Below are positions 1 through 7,320 of a DNA stretch of 8,467 nt, in pieces (positions within the stretch are counted from its first letter, which is position 1; each line of letters begins with the position of its first letter). This DNA comes from DASXBJ01 sp036491755 (GTDB lineage Bacteria > Chloroflexota > Dormibacteria > Dormibacterales > Dormibacteraceae). The translations under genes were made by a program, and so were the position numbers. The stretch spans positions 1-8,467 of the forward strand of contig DASXBJ010000067.1 of assembly GCA_036491755.1 (NCBI GenBank), in the 5' to 3' direction. The notes under the pieces were generated by a model. That model searched no databases. It had not been told where the DNA came from and worked only from the letters and a program-made list of their open reading frames with translations.

Positions 1-1
1 C

Positions 2-1852
2 GCGGCCAGGCGTCTGCTCGCTTCAACTTCACTCACAGTCATCGGCTTTGCAGCAGCCTACGGCCTGGCCATACACGGCAGTGCGGGCTGGACGGTCGTC
101 CTCCTGCTGCAGACGTTCAGCTGGACGATTCCCTGCACAACGATGGCCGTGTTCGCTGTCTTTCCCGACGGCGTCTACCAGCGGGCTTACGAACGCGGCA
201 TCGTCATCGGCGCCGTCGGGATCGGCGTGACGCTGCAGATCGTGCAGGTGGCCGGATCTCAAACCATCACAACGCATCAATTCCTGCCGGCGGAGATTGG
301 CGCTCCGAACCCATTCTTCGTGACGCAGCTGCGGTTGTTTGGCCCGGCGGCAGCAAGCCTGCTGAGCAACTTCCAGTTCTCGGTCGGGGTCAACATCGTC
401 CTGCTGATCCTGCGCTACCGGCGCTTTGGCCCCCAGCGGCGTCAGATCCGATGGGCTGTGGTTGGGACAGTGGTCACCTGGGGATGGGTGAATTTCTTGA
501 TTCTGGGGCCGCCGTTTTCGACCGGGAACGCGATCACCGACACGATCATCTATTTCGGAAGCTACGCCCTTCTACCGATGCCGCTCGCAGTAGGAATCCT
601 GAACCCTCGATGGCTGGACACCGATCTCGTCATCCGGCGTTCCATCGTCTACGGCGTGCTCTGGCTGTTGATCGCGTCGGCGTACGTCGGCATTGCCACG
701 ACCGTCGGCATCGCGTTGGGACAGCGTGTGCCGCTGGCGCTAGCCATCCTGCTCACGATGGCCGCCACCCTGTTTTTTCAACCTGCTCGACAATGGCTTG
801 AACGGCTGGGCGACCGGTTGGTCTTTGGCCGCCGCCTGGGCGGTTATCAACTGATCAGCCAGCTTGGTGCGGGGCTCGAATCGTCGACGGCGACCAAGGA
901 TGTGGCCGGTACGGTGGCCGCCGTCCTGCAGACCGGATTGGGCGCGCGCTGGGTCCGGGTCGACCTCAACAGGCCGGAACCCACGCTGGTCGCACTGGCA
1001 GGCTTGGAATCAGGCAAGGGCGCGGTGGCTGCTCTGACCGCGCCGCTCGTTCACGCCAACCAGGTCGTCGGACGCATCGACTGCGGGCCAAAGTTGGAAG
1101 GCGCCTATGTCGGCGCCGACCAGGAGCTACTGACGACCCTGGGACGGCAAGCGGCCCTTTCCATTCGCAACTCCGAGCTCACCGCTGAGCTATCCGACCG
1201 TCTGGAGGAACTGGCGGCGTCGAGGATGCGGCTGATTCAAGCCGACGACGCCGCCCGTCGCCGGCTGGAGCGGGACCTCCACGATGGCGTCCAGCAACAG
1301 CTGGTCGGCCTGCTCGCGCGCCTGGGCCTGGCACGCAACCAACTGCGTCGTGATCCCGAACTGGCCGGCGCGACATTGCGCGACGCCTCGGTCGATGCTC
1401 AGCGGGCACTCGAGAACGTGCAGGAGCTGGCGAGGGGCATCCACCCAGCAGTCCTCACGGACCGAGGCCTGGTCGAAGCTGTCCGCGAGCGCGCGACCCG
1501 GATGACCATCCCGGTAAACGTCCGCGCTGACCGCCTACCACCCGGCGCCCGGTTCGCCTCGGATGTGGAGGGAGCCGCCTATTTCTTCGTGTCGGAAGCG
1601 CTGGCGAACGTCTTGAAGCACGCTCAAGCGCGGCGGGTCGAGGTGCGTTTCGTAGGCGACGACGCCGGCCTTGTGGTCGAGGTCGAGGACGACGGTCGCG
1701 GATTCGATGCCGGCCGGGCGAAGCGCTCCGGCTTGCGCGGTTTGCAGGACCGCATCGAGACGCTCGGCGGCCGATTGGAGCTCACGAGCCGGCCCGGGCA
1801 CGGAACGCTGCTACAGATGGATCTGCCGGCTCACGAGCGGACCATTGCCTGA
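2..1852 (+). CDS. Membrane sensor histidine kinase, HisKA_3/NarL-partner type (5' end missing)
   Basis: The frame is open to the left edge, so the gene starts upstream; an ATG at 143 is internal, since the residues before it form membrane helices. The visible part is 616 residues. Residues 1 to about 265 hold roughly eight hydrophobic segments, including an FPDG motif after the second. A GAF-like linker lies at about 282-392. The dimerisation/phosphoacceptor box RDLHDGVQQQL follows, with the likely phosphorylated His at residue 427. A HATPase_c domain closes the protein: N-box Asn536 in ALANVLKHAQ, and a DDGRGFD motif with Asp564. All key kinase residues seem present. By family it autophosphorylates on His and passes phosphate to the regulator encoded immediately downstream, whose start overlaps this stop by 8 bases. 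The signal sensed by the membrane part cannot be read from sequence. Confidence 0.93.
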   Translation, partial: AARRLLASTSLTVIGFAAAYGLAIHGSAGWTVVLLLQTFSWTIPCTTMAVFAVFPDGVYQRAYERGIVIGAVGIGVTLQIVQVAGSQTITTHQFLPAEIGAPNPFFVTQLRLFGPAAASLLSNFQFSVGVNIVLLILRYRRFGPQRRQIRWAVVGTVVTWGWVNFLILGPPFSTGNAITDTIIYFGSYALLPMPLAVGILNPRWLDTDLVIRRSIVYGVLWLLIASAYVGIATTVGIALGQRVPLALAILLTMAATLFFQPARQWLERLGDRLVFGRRLGGYQLISQLGAGLESSTATKDVAGTVAAVLQTGLGARWVRVDLNRPEPTLVALAGLESGKGAVAALTAPLVHANQVVGRIDCGPKLEGAYVGADQELLTTLGRQAALSIRNSELTAELSDRLEELAASRMRLIQADDAARRRLERDLHDGVQQQLVGLLARLGLARNQLRRDPELAGATLRDASVDAQRALENVQELARGIHPAVLTDRGLVEAVRERATRMTIPVNVRADRLPPGARFASDVEGAAYFFVSEALANVLKHAQARRVEVRFVGDDAGLVVEVEDDGRGFDAGRAKRSGLRGLQDRIETLGGRLELTSRPGHGTLLQMDLPAHERTIA

Positions 1853-2531
1853 GCGTCTTCGCGTCGTGATCGCGGAGGATAACTACCTGGTCCGCGAAGG
1901 GACTCGACGTCTGCTTGAAGACTCGGGCGAGGTCGAGGTCCTGGCCTCGGTGAGCACCGCCGACGAGCTGCTCGAAGTCGTAAGCGGGCTGCGCCCGGAC
2001 GTTGTGCTCACCGACATCCGCATGCCACCCGGGCACCACCTGGAGGGAATCGAGGCAGCCCATGCGATACGAGAGCAGCACCCGCGCATCGGAGTCGTCG
2101 TCCTCTCGCAGCATTCCGATGCCGCATATGCGCTGCAGCTGTTCAGGAATGGCACGGAGGGACTCGGCTACTTGCTCAAGACCAGGGTCGGTGAGCTGGA
2201 CGAGCTGCTCCATGCCCTCCGGGAAGTAGCCGCCGGCCGCTCGGTCATCGATCCCGGCGTCGTGGAGCGCCTGGTCGACTATCGTTCGCGGCAAGCCGAG
2301 TCGCCGCTGCGAGCACTGAGCGAGCGCGAGGTCGACGTGCTGCGCGAGATGGCGGAAGGCAAGTCAAACCTGGCAATCGCTGAGACCCTCCACCTCTCCG
2401 AATCCTCAGTCGAGAAGTACATCAATACGATCTTCTCGAAGCTTGGTCTGTCCGAAGAGCGATCGGTAAGTCGCCGAGTTACGGCTGTTCTCACTTATCT
2501 CCACGATGCAAACGGCCCAATGAAGGCGTGA
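1845..2531 (+). CDS. NarL/LuxR-family response regulator
   Basis: This 228-residue protein is the probable partner of the kinase upstream. Residues 5 to about 125 form a receiver domain: acidic pair Glu11/Asp12, phosphoacceptor Asp57 in LTDIRMP, Ser88, and Lys112 in GYLLK. Residues about 155-220 form a LuxR-type helix-turn-helix (LSEREVDVLREMAEGKSN, then SVEKYINTIFSKLGL). By family, phosphorylation promotes dimerisation and DNA binding. The frame is open much further upstream, but that part only mirrors the kinase in another frame. The TTG at 1845 is chosen because it sits just before the first receiver strand, gives the usual family length, and overlaps the kinase stop, suggesting translational coupling. 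A GTG at 1866 would cut into the first strand. The Shine-Dalgarno match (GAGCGG, 1835-1840) is weak and close. Target genes are not evident. Confidence 0.93.
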   Translation: MPERLRVVIAEDNYLVREGTRRLLEDSGEVEVLASVSTADELLEVVSGLRPDVVLTDIRMPPGHHLEGIEAAHAIREQHPRIGVVVLSQHSDAAYALQLFRNGTEGLGYLLKTRVGELDELLHALREVAAGRSVIDPGVVERLVDYRSRQAESPLRALSEREVDVLREMAEGKSNLAIAETLHLSESSVEKYINTIFSKLGLSEERSVSRRVTAVLTYLHDANGPMKA

Positions 2532-2596
2532 CGCAGGTTCGACGCAACTCTGCCTGCGAGTGCGTAAGAAGGCTTGCGGTAACCTTCGGTCAAGGC

Positions 2597-2672
2597 GCCG
2601 GCATAGCTCAATTGGCAGAGCAGCTGTTTTGTAAACAGCAGGTTACGGGTTCGATTCCTGTTGCCGGCTCCA
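2597..2672 (+). tRNA. tRNA-Thr (UGU)
   Basis: All four arms fold by eye. The acceptor stem GCCGGCA pairs with TGCCGGC and is followed by T and an encoded CCA (2670-2672). The D stem is GCTC/GAGC with GG in its loop. The anticodon stem GCTGT/ACAGC closes the loop TTTGTAA, placing anticodon TGT at 2630-2632. The T stem ACGGG/CCTGT includes one G-U pair and closes the loop TTCGATT. It is 76 bases long with no intron. Anticodon UGU reads threonine ACA and, by wobble, other ACN codons. No convincing promoter is visible in the 65 bases between it and the response regulator. The next gene starts 50 bases downstream. Confidence 0.97.
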
Positions 2673-2706
2673 GCAGCTCTCTTTTGATCCGGTTGACGAT
2701 CTAGCG

Positions 2707-2714
2707 AAGGGAGG
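2707..2714 (+). promoter_or_regulatory. Strong Shine-Dalgarno site for the DinB-like gene
   Basis: AAGGGAGG lies 7 bases before the ATG at 2722. It is the clearest ribosome binding site in the window and fixes the start of the DinB-like gene. Confidence 0.75.
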
Positions 2715-2721
2715 ACGAGTC

Positions 2722-3186
2722 ATGGATGCGGCGGAGAGGTCAGAGCTGATTGCGACGTACCGGGACGGCCACCGTGTTGTGATCGACGCCCTGAAGGGCA
2801 TCACCGACGAGGAGCTCGACCGCTCCGCCAGCAACGGCTGGACTCCGCGCCAGGTCGCCCACCACCTCGCCGACAGCGAGATGATGTCAGCCATTCGGAT
2901 CCGCCGCCTGCTGGCCGAGCCAGAGCCTGTGATCCAAGGCTATGACGAGGAGGCTTTCGCCAAGATGCTCACCACCGACCGGCCGATCGCTCCTTCGCTC
3001 GAGGCGATGCGGTGGGCACGCGAGACCAGCGCGCAGCTCCTCGAGCGAATGACCGAAGACGACTGGCAGCGCGTCGGAACTCACTCCGAGAGCGGGACAT
3101 ATTCGACTGAGGACTGGCTGCGCATTTACGCCGCCCACGCCCACGATCACGCCGCACAGATCAAGCGCGCTCGAGGCAGGTCGTAG
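2722..3186 (+). CDS. DinB-like (DinB_2/YfiT) putative metalloenzyme
   Basis: This 154-residue protein has the length and motifs of the DinB/YfiT four-helix-bundle superfamily. WTPRQVAHHLADSE (40-53) supplies the first likely metal-binding His (His48). HAHDHAAQI near the C-terminus supplies an H-x3-H pair (His139 and His143). Together these make the usual three-His site. Characterised relatives include thiol-dependent S-transferases and mycothiol-dependent isomerases; many others have no known substrate. It has no signal peptide or membrane segment, so it is probably cytoplasmic. The start has an excellent ribosome binding site. Its stop lies 2 bases before the start of the M20 dipeptidase gene, so the two are probably co-transcribed. 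The superfamily call is firm; the reaction is unknown. Confidence 0.88.
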   Translation: MDAAERSELIATYRDGHRVVIDALKGITDEELDRSASNGWTPRQVAHHLADSEMMSAIRIRRLLAEPEPVIQGYDEEAFAKMLTTDRPIAPSLEAMRWARETSAQLLERMTEDDWQRVGTHSESGTYSTEDWLRIYAAHAHDHAAQIKRARGRS

Positions 3187-3188
3187 AG

Positions 3189-4589
3189 ATGGCCGGCGAC
3201 AAGAGGCTGATGAAAGACGCTCTGGCGCGTGCGGCCGCGGCGCGCGAGAAGGATCTGGCCGACTTGATCGAGGAGCTGCGCATCCCGTCCGTCAGCACCC
3301 TCCCGGAGCGCCGCGAAGACTGCCTGCGCGGCGCGCGCTGGCTGAGCGAACGGTTTGGGCGCCTCGGCATGAAGGCCGAGATCATCGACGTCATCGACGG
3401 CGCGCTGCCGATTGTGATCGCAGACTGGGATGGCCGTCCGGGCCAACCGCACCTGACCATCTACGGGCATTACGACGTGCAGCCGCCCGACCCGCTTGAC
3501 GAGTGGAAGTCTCCCCCATTCGAGCCGGCCATCCGCGACGGCCACCTGTACGCGCGAGGCGCGGCCGACAACAAGGGCAACCACATGGTGACCGTGAAGG
3601 CCGTCGAGCATCTCTTCGCCGCCGGCGGCCCGCCGTTGAACCTCCGATTCATCCTCGAGGGCGAGGAAGAGATCAGCGGCGAGGCGCTGCCCCGCTATAT
3701 CCGCGCCAACGGGTCGCGGCTGAAGACCGACGCCGTGCTGATCTGGGACAGCGGCCACGACGAGGACGGCAACCCGACCATCGCCACCGCGCTGCGAGGA
3801 TTGCTGTACGTCGAGCTGCACGCGACGGGGCCGGCCGTCGACCTGCACTCCGGCTCCTACGGCGGGGTCGCCCCCAATCCGATCAACACCCTCGCTCGCA
3901 TCATCGGAGAGCTCAAGGACCGCGAGGGCCATGTCACAATCCCCGGCTTCTACGACGCCGTCCGCTCGCCGTCCGCCGCCGAGCTGGCGGACTGGAAGAA
4001 GAAGGACTCTCGATACGCAGAGTCGGTCAAGGAGCTTTCCGGCGCTCGCGAGCTGGAGGGCGAGGCAGGCTTCCTCGCCTTGGAGCGCACTGGCAGCCGG
4101 CCCACTCTGGACGCCAACGGAATCGTCGGCGGCTTCATCGGTGAGGGCAAGAAAACAGTCATCCCGGCCAGAGCGTCGGCCAAGGTCAGCATGCGCCTGG
4201 TGCCGGACCAGGATCCAAGCTCGATCCTGGCCGCGCTGGAGAAGCACGTGCAGCGTCTGACGACCCCCGGCGTCCAGGTGACGCTGGAGCTGCTGGGCGT
4301 CGCCCCGCCCGTGCTTTGCGGCGTTGACCATCCGGCCGCCCGAGCCCTCCGCGATGCTTACCGCGAGGCGTTCGGCCGCGACACGTCGCTGATCCGCGTG
4401 GGCGGATCGATCCCGGTCTCGGTCGACTTCCAGGAGGCGGTGGGCGCGCCGATGGTCATCAGCGGCATCGCCCAGGCGGATTCCGCCGTCCACTCCCCCA
4501 ATGAGCATCTGCTCATCGACAACTACCACCGGGGCATCGAGGCCGTGATCCGCTTCATCTGCGGCCTGGCCGGGGAGCCGGGCGCCTAA
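3189..4589 (+). CDS. M20-family metallodipeptidase (CNDP2-like)
   Basis: This 466-residue protein is full length for M20 dipeptidases. Zinc-site motifs appear in order: GHYDVQP (His94, Asp96), RGAADNKG (Asp127, the bridging ligand), LEGEEEISG (Glu160 as likely general base, Glu161 as ligand), WDSG (Asp187), and AVHSPNEH near the C-terminus (last His ligand). DLHSGSYGG and GSIPVSVDFQEA also match the cytosolic non-specific dipeptidase branch (CNDP2), which hydrolyses dipeptides including Cys-Gly. No signal peptide is seen, so it is probably cytoplasmic. The ATG at 3189 has a GAGGCAGG stretch at 3173-3180 as ribosome binding site. The Met at 3210 is a possible alternative start; both precede the first conserved block (LRIPSVST). 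It follows the DinB-like gene by 2 bases. The substrate is not certain: dipeptide, carnosine-like and acylated peptide hydrolases share these motifs. Confidence 0.93.
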   Translation: MAGDKRLMKDALARAAAAREKDLADLIEELRIPSVSTLPERREDCLRGARWLSERFGRLGMKAEIIDVIDGALPIVIADWDGRPGQPHLTIYGHYDVQPPDPLDEWKSPPFEPAIRDGHLYARGAADNKGNHMVTVKAVEHLFAAGGPPLNLRFILEGEEEISGEALPRYIRANGSRLKTDAVLIWDSGHDEDGNPTIATALRGLLYVELHATGPAVDLHSGSYGGVAPNPINTLARIIGELKDREGHVTIPGFYDAVRSPSAAELADWKKKDSRYAESVKELSGARELEGEAGFLALERTGSRPTLDANGIVGGFIGEGKKTVIPARASAKVSMRLVPDQDPSSILAALEKHVQRLTTPGVQVTLELLGVAPPVLCGVDHPAARALRDAYREAFGRDTSLIRVGGSIPVSVDFQEAVGAPMVISGIAQADSAVHSPNEHLLIDNYHRGIEAVIRFICGLAGEPGA

Positions 4590-4647
4590 GACCGGTATTC
4601 ACCGCCCGCTGAACGTATAGCGGCTCAGCTGCTGGTCGTACATGCCT

Positions 4648-4676
4648 TTGTGTTTCAGATCGCGCCGTAATAAGAT
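4648..4676 (+). promoter_or_regulatory. Possible sigma-70-type promoter for the winged-helix gene
   Basis: TTGTGT (4648-4653) and TAAGAT (4671-4676) are separated by 17 bases, the optimal spacing. The matches to consensus are only 3 of 6 and 4 of 6. The site lies in the least GC-rich part of the window, in the 200-base gap between the dipeptidase stop and the ATG at 4790. It is a visual candidate only. Confidence 0.25.
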
Positions 4677-4789
4677 CCATAACGGCAGGGGCGGATGTTG
4701 CGAAACACCCCCCAGGTTTGCTTTTCTTAAAGACAGTGGCAATCAAGAGTCGAGATCGGACTACGCGCAAGGCGCGGACGGCGCGCCCG

Positions 4790-5308
4790 ATGCCGGGCGA
4801 GAACATCAAAACCACGCACTGGGAAGACGCCCGGCACTGGCTGAGCATCTACGCCGACCTCATCGAGTTCAAGCGCGGCATCCTGGAGCGGGTTCGGCGG
4901 GACATCGCCAAGCTTCCCGCGCTCGCCCAGCAGGCGGCGTCCGCCGACCTCGAGATCATCGGTGACCAGATGAGGGGCTACGAGGCCCGGATGGATCTCT
5001 GGAATCGGCGCGTGTGGGACCTCCAGGGCCTCTGGCTCGACCCTAACGGCAGGGCCGTGCGGCACCGGGGCCGCGAGACCATCCTCACCAACCGGGAGTT
5101 CCAGCTCCTGCAGTTCCTCCTCAACCATCCGCACAGGTACTTCACCACCGTGCAGATCCTTTCCCTGGCATGGTCCGACCCGGCGCTGTTTCCCGAAGAG
5201 GTCCGCAACTACGTGCAGCGGATTCGCAAGATCCTCACCGACCTGGAGGTGCCGGCGGAGCTGATCAACAAGCCCCGGCGCGGGTATTCCCTGATCTTCC
5301 GCCCCTGA
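4790..5308 (+). CDS. Winged-helix DNA-binding protein, OmpR/PhoB-type C-terminal domain without receiver
   Basis: From ATG 4790 this is 172 residues. About 80-172 form an OmpR/PhoB-type (Trans_reg_C) winged helix: LTNREFQLLQFLLNHP, then EEVRNYVQRIRKIL as the likely recognition-helix region, then the hairpin wing KPRRGYSLIF. The first 75 residues are charged and probably helical, rich in Trp, Arg and Glu (for example WEDARHWLSIYADLIEFK), and may form a dimerising bundle. There is no receiver domain, no phosphoacceptor Asp and no membrane anchor, so it is probably a cytoplasmic transcription regulator not driven by phosphorylation. The frame stays open to a TTG at 4718 (196 residues), but the extra part is basic and low-complexity and that start has a poor ribosome binding site; the ATG is preferred, though its own site (GGACGG) is weak. 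Its stop faces the stop of the DUF2461 gene 7 bases away. Confidence 0.85.
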   Translation: MPGENIKTTHWEDARHWLSIYADLIEFKRGILERVRRDIAKLPALAQQAASADLEIIGDQMRGYEARMDLWNRRVWDLQGLWLDPNGRAVRHRGRETILTNREFQLLQFLLNHPHRYFTTVQILSLAWSDPALFPEEVRNYVQRIRKILTDLEVPAELINKPRRGYSLIFRP

Positions 5309-5315
5309 CGCGCGC

Positions 5316-5969
5316 TTAGCGCCGCCTCGCCGATTCGCTGTCGCCACGGCCGACGTGGGTCGACATCCAGGACTCCAGGTCGGCGCCATCCCGCCAGACC
5401 GCCGCGACTTTGTCCCGCACCTTGGCTGTCGCGATCCATGGCTCGATCTCCCATCGGCGCCAGTAGATCAGCCTCTTGTGGAGCAGCAGCTCGGCGCGGG
5501 GGTGGTCCTTGGCATAGGGCGGCGGCACGCGTTTGAGCTCCTGCCCGCCGATCTCGTAGCCCTTCTTGCGTAGAGCTGCCACCACGCGTGCGGCTTGGGT
5601 TCCAGCGCCGTCATCACCCACCGCCGCCCGATATCGCGCCAGGTCCGGCGCCTCCATCATGTAGCGCCCCCCTGCGGCGACCAGGCCGGTGGCGTCCAGC
5701 GCCACGTAGCCCCCGGCGGCGGCCGATGCGTAGATGTTCGTCTTGTAGGGAGACTTGTCCGCGGCAAAGCGAATGTCGCGATTCGGCCGGGCGAGCTTGG
5801 CGGGGCCGAACTCCGGCTCGAGCTCGGCCAGCAAGGCGACCATCGGCGCCTTGACCTCGTCTTCGTACTGGCGCCGGTGGGCGTCGAAAAATGACTTGGT
5901 GTTGTTGGCGCGAAGACCCAGGAAAAACCCCTGGAAGTCGCCTCGCCAGCCCGCGAATCCGCCTGTCAT
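5316..5969 (-). CDS. DUF2461 (TIGR02453) family protein
   Basis: This 217-residue protein matches DUF2461 in length and motifs: an N-terminal FQGFF followed by ANNTKSFFDAHRRQYEDEV (21-39), the signature RPNRDIRFAADKSPYKTNI (61-79), and GGRYMMEAPDLARYR (100-114). No enzymatic role is established for the family that I can state. No membrane segment or signal peptide is visible. It is the last gene of the leftward cluster, 41 bases after the AI-2E-family gene, and its ribosome binding site is weak. The TAA stop is 7 bases from the stop of the convergent winged-helix gene, leaving no room for a separate terminator. Confidence 0.88.
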   Translation of the reverse strand: MTGGFAGWRGDFQGFFLGLRANNTKSFFDAHRRQYEDEVKAPMVALLAELEPEFGPAKLARPNRDIRFAADKSPYKTNIYASAAAGGYVALDATGLVAAGGRYMMEAPDLARYRAAVGDDGAGTQAARVVAALRKKGYEIGGQELKRVPPPYAKDHPRAELLLHKRLIYWRRWEIEPWIATAKVRDKVAAVWRDGADLESWMSTHVGRGDSESARRR

Positions 5970-6010
5970 TCGGTCCAGCCTAACTCTGCCGGTGCCGCTG
6001 CCGGCTTTGC

Positions 6011-7279
6011 CTATGGCCCGCCGATCGAGGGCGCCGAGTCTGGCCGAGGCCGCCGGCGCCGCGCCGGCTTGGTGATGAGGCTCGACCCGATTTCCGGCGG
6101 GGGCTCTTCGGCGCTCACGGCGATCTGGTCGGCCAGGCTGGGCAGGTCGCTGACGCCGACCGGACCAGGCGTGTCCGCGATCTGCAGCCCATCGCTGCCC
6201 TGGGCGGAGAGGTAGAGGGCGCCGAGAAAGATGTTCCCGATCACCGCCACCGGTATGGCCAGCAGAGCGCCGAGAATGCCGCCGAGCTCGGCACCGATGA
6301 GCAGCGCGCCCATGGCCGCCAGGGGATGGATTCGTGTCACCTTGCCGCTGATCCTCGGGCCGAGGATGTACGCCTCGATGGCGTGGCCCACGAGGCTGAC
6401 CGCGGTGGCCTCGATCGCGAGCTGCAGGCTCTGGGTCGCGGCGACCGCGATGGCGAGCACGAAACCGATTGGCGCACCGACCAGCGGCAGCATCTCGAGG
6501 AAGAAGACGGCCACGCCGAGGGCAGCGGCGTAATGCACGCCGAGCACGGTGAGCGTGATCCCGGTGTAGAGCCCCATGAGGAGCGACATCAACAGCTGCG
6601 CGCGCACGTAGGCGGCAATGGCGGCGCCGACAGCGAGCATCGTGAAGTCAAAGACGCGCTCCTGGGCAGGGAAGAGCTTGCGTGCGGTGGCCACCAGCTC
6701 GCGGCCCTGGCTGGTGAAGTAGATGGAGATCACGATGACCAGAAGCACGTTGACCAGCGGGCTGACAAGCCCGCCGATCTGGGTCAGGCTCGCCGGCGAG
6801 ATATCGCCGCCAATCGAGGTGCCGCCGCGGGGGATGTTGTACGAGAGGTTGACGCCGAAAGCGCGAAGGCTGGCCTCGATCGAGTTCAGCGCGCGTTGAG
6901 CTGCATCCTCCAGGGCCGGCACCTGCTGGCCCAGCTTGGACGCGTCGGCGACCACGGTCGGCGCGAGCAGGGCTGCGACCCCACCCACCACGATCACGAT
7001 TCCGCCGTACAGCACCAGCACCGCGGCGCCCCGGTGACTGCGCAGCAGCGGCAGGCGCTGGACGCGGTCGACGACTGGCGTGACGAGCATCGCGATGATC
7101 GCGGCAAACATGAATACGAGGGCGATGTTCGTGAGCTGCAGGACGAGCGTGGAAGCCTGCCGATAGAGCTCGACAATCGCGAGCGCGATCAGGAGATAGA
7201 CGAGGAGCCGGAGCGGGCGGATGACCGCTGCGAGGAGGTCCCGCCCCTGGCGTCCCGCTGAGCCGGGGTTGGATGCCAT
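6011..7279 (-). CDS. AI-2E/PerM-family multi-pass membrane protein
   Basis: This 422-residue protein matches the AI-2E transporter family (PF01594). Hydrophobic segments lie at about 24-40, 50-70, 86-107, 172-190, 212-245, 250-285 and 325-358. A soluble stretch (about 108-170) after the third helix is typical. Family motifs include LEMLPLVGAPIG (261-272) and GPRISGKVTRIHPLAAMGAL (307-326), followed by GAELGGILGALLAIPV. A polar tail (about 360-422) ends in an Arg-rich stretch. Members include putative exporters of the AI-2 signal and, in other branches, Na+/H+ antiporter-like proteins. The name does not prove AI-2 transport here, and no AI-2 synthesis gene is in view. The ATG at 7279 has GAGGAA nine bases upstream. 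The DedA gene lies 37 bases upstream on the same strand, so co-transcription is likely. Confidence 0.92.
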   Translation of the reverse strand: MASNPGSAGRQGRDLLAAVIRPLRLLVYLLIALAIVELYRQASTLVLQLTNIALVFMFAAIIAMLVTPVVDRVQRLPLLRSHRGAAVLVLYGGIVIVVGGVAALLAPTVVADASKLGQQVPALEDAAQRALNSIEASLRAFGVNLSYNIPRGGTSIGGDISPASLTQIGGLVSPLVNVLLVIVISIYFTSQGRELVATARKLFPAQERVFDFTMLAVGAAIAAYVRAQLLMSLLMGLYTGITLTVLGVHYAAALGVAVFFLEMLPLVGAPIGFVLAIAVAATQSLQLAIEATAVSLVGHAIEAYILGPRISGKVTRIHPLAAMGALLIGAELGGILGALLAIPVAVIGNIFLGALYLSAQGSDGLQIADTPGPVGVSDLPSLADQIAVSAEEPPPEIGSSLITKPARRRRPRPDSAPSIGGP

Positions 7280-7320
7280 CAGGCCAGTTTCCTCGCGGGG
7301 CGCGTCTTTGCGCTCGTCAT
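7279..7320 (-). other. 13-codon mini-ORF bridging the DedA and AI-2E genes
   Basis: On the minus strand an ATG at 7320-7318 overlaps the DedA stop (ATGA). The reading frame encodes MTSAKTRPARKLA and ends at a TGA that overlaps the AI-2E start (TGATG). The ribosome binding site of the AI-2E gene lies inside it. The arrangement is plain in the sequence, but whether it is translated is unknown; it may be a translational-coupling bridge or coincidence. Confidence 0.25.

Noticed and set aside
1671..1844. A longer N-terminus for the response regulator from GTG 1671
   Set aside because: The added residues overlap the kinase catalytic domain in another frame, are Arg/Ser-rich, and precede a receiver domain that is complete from 1845.
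2532..2558. Hairpin CGCAGG/CCTGCG after the response regulator as a terminator
   Set aside because: Only 6 base pairs with a 15-base loop and no T-run afterwards; not a convincing intrinsic terminator.
2597..2721. tRNA-Thr 3' end as an integration site for a mobile element
   Set aside because: No second copy of the tRNA 3' end and no integrase or phage-like gene is visible in the window.
3147..4529. A 460-codon open frame on the minus strand opposite the dipeptidase gene
   Set aside because: It is the mirror of a GC-rich gene: Arg/Val/Asp/Gly-rich, low complexity, no recognisable motifs, while the plus strand encodes a complete M20 enzyme.
4606..4623. Hairpin CCGCT/AGCGG after the dipeptidase gene as a terminator
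   Set aside because: Five base pairs with no following T-run; could easily be chance.
4727..5389. A 220-codon minus-strand frame opposite the winged-helix gene
   Set aside because: Shadow of the winged-helix gene; it also runs across the convergent junction into the DUF2461 gene.
6326..7261. A long plus-strand open frame opposite the AI-2E-family gene
   Set aside because: Composition is extreme (Glu, Asp, His, Arg, Gln) and lacks motifs; the minus strand encodes a clear membrane protein with family motifs.
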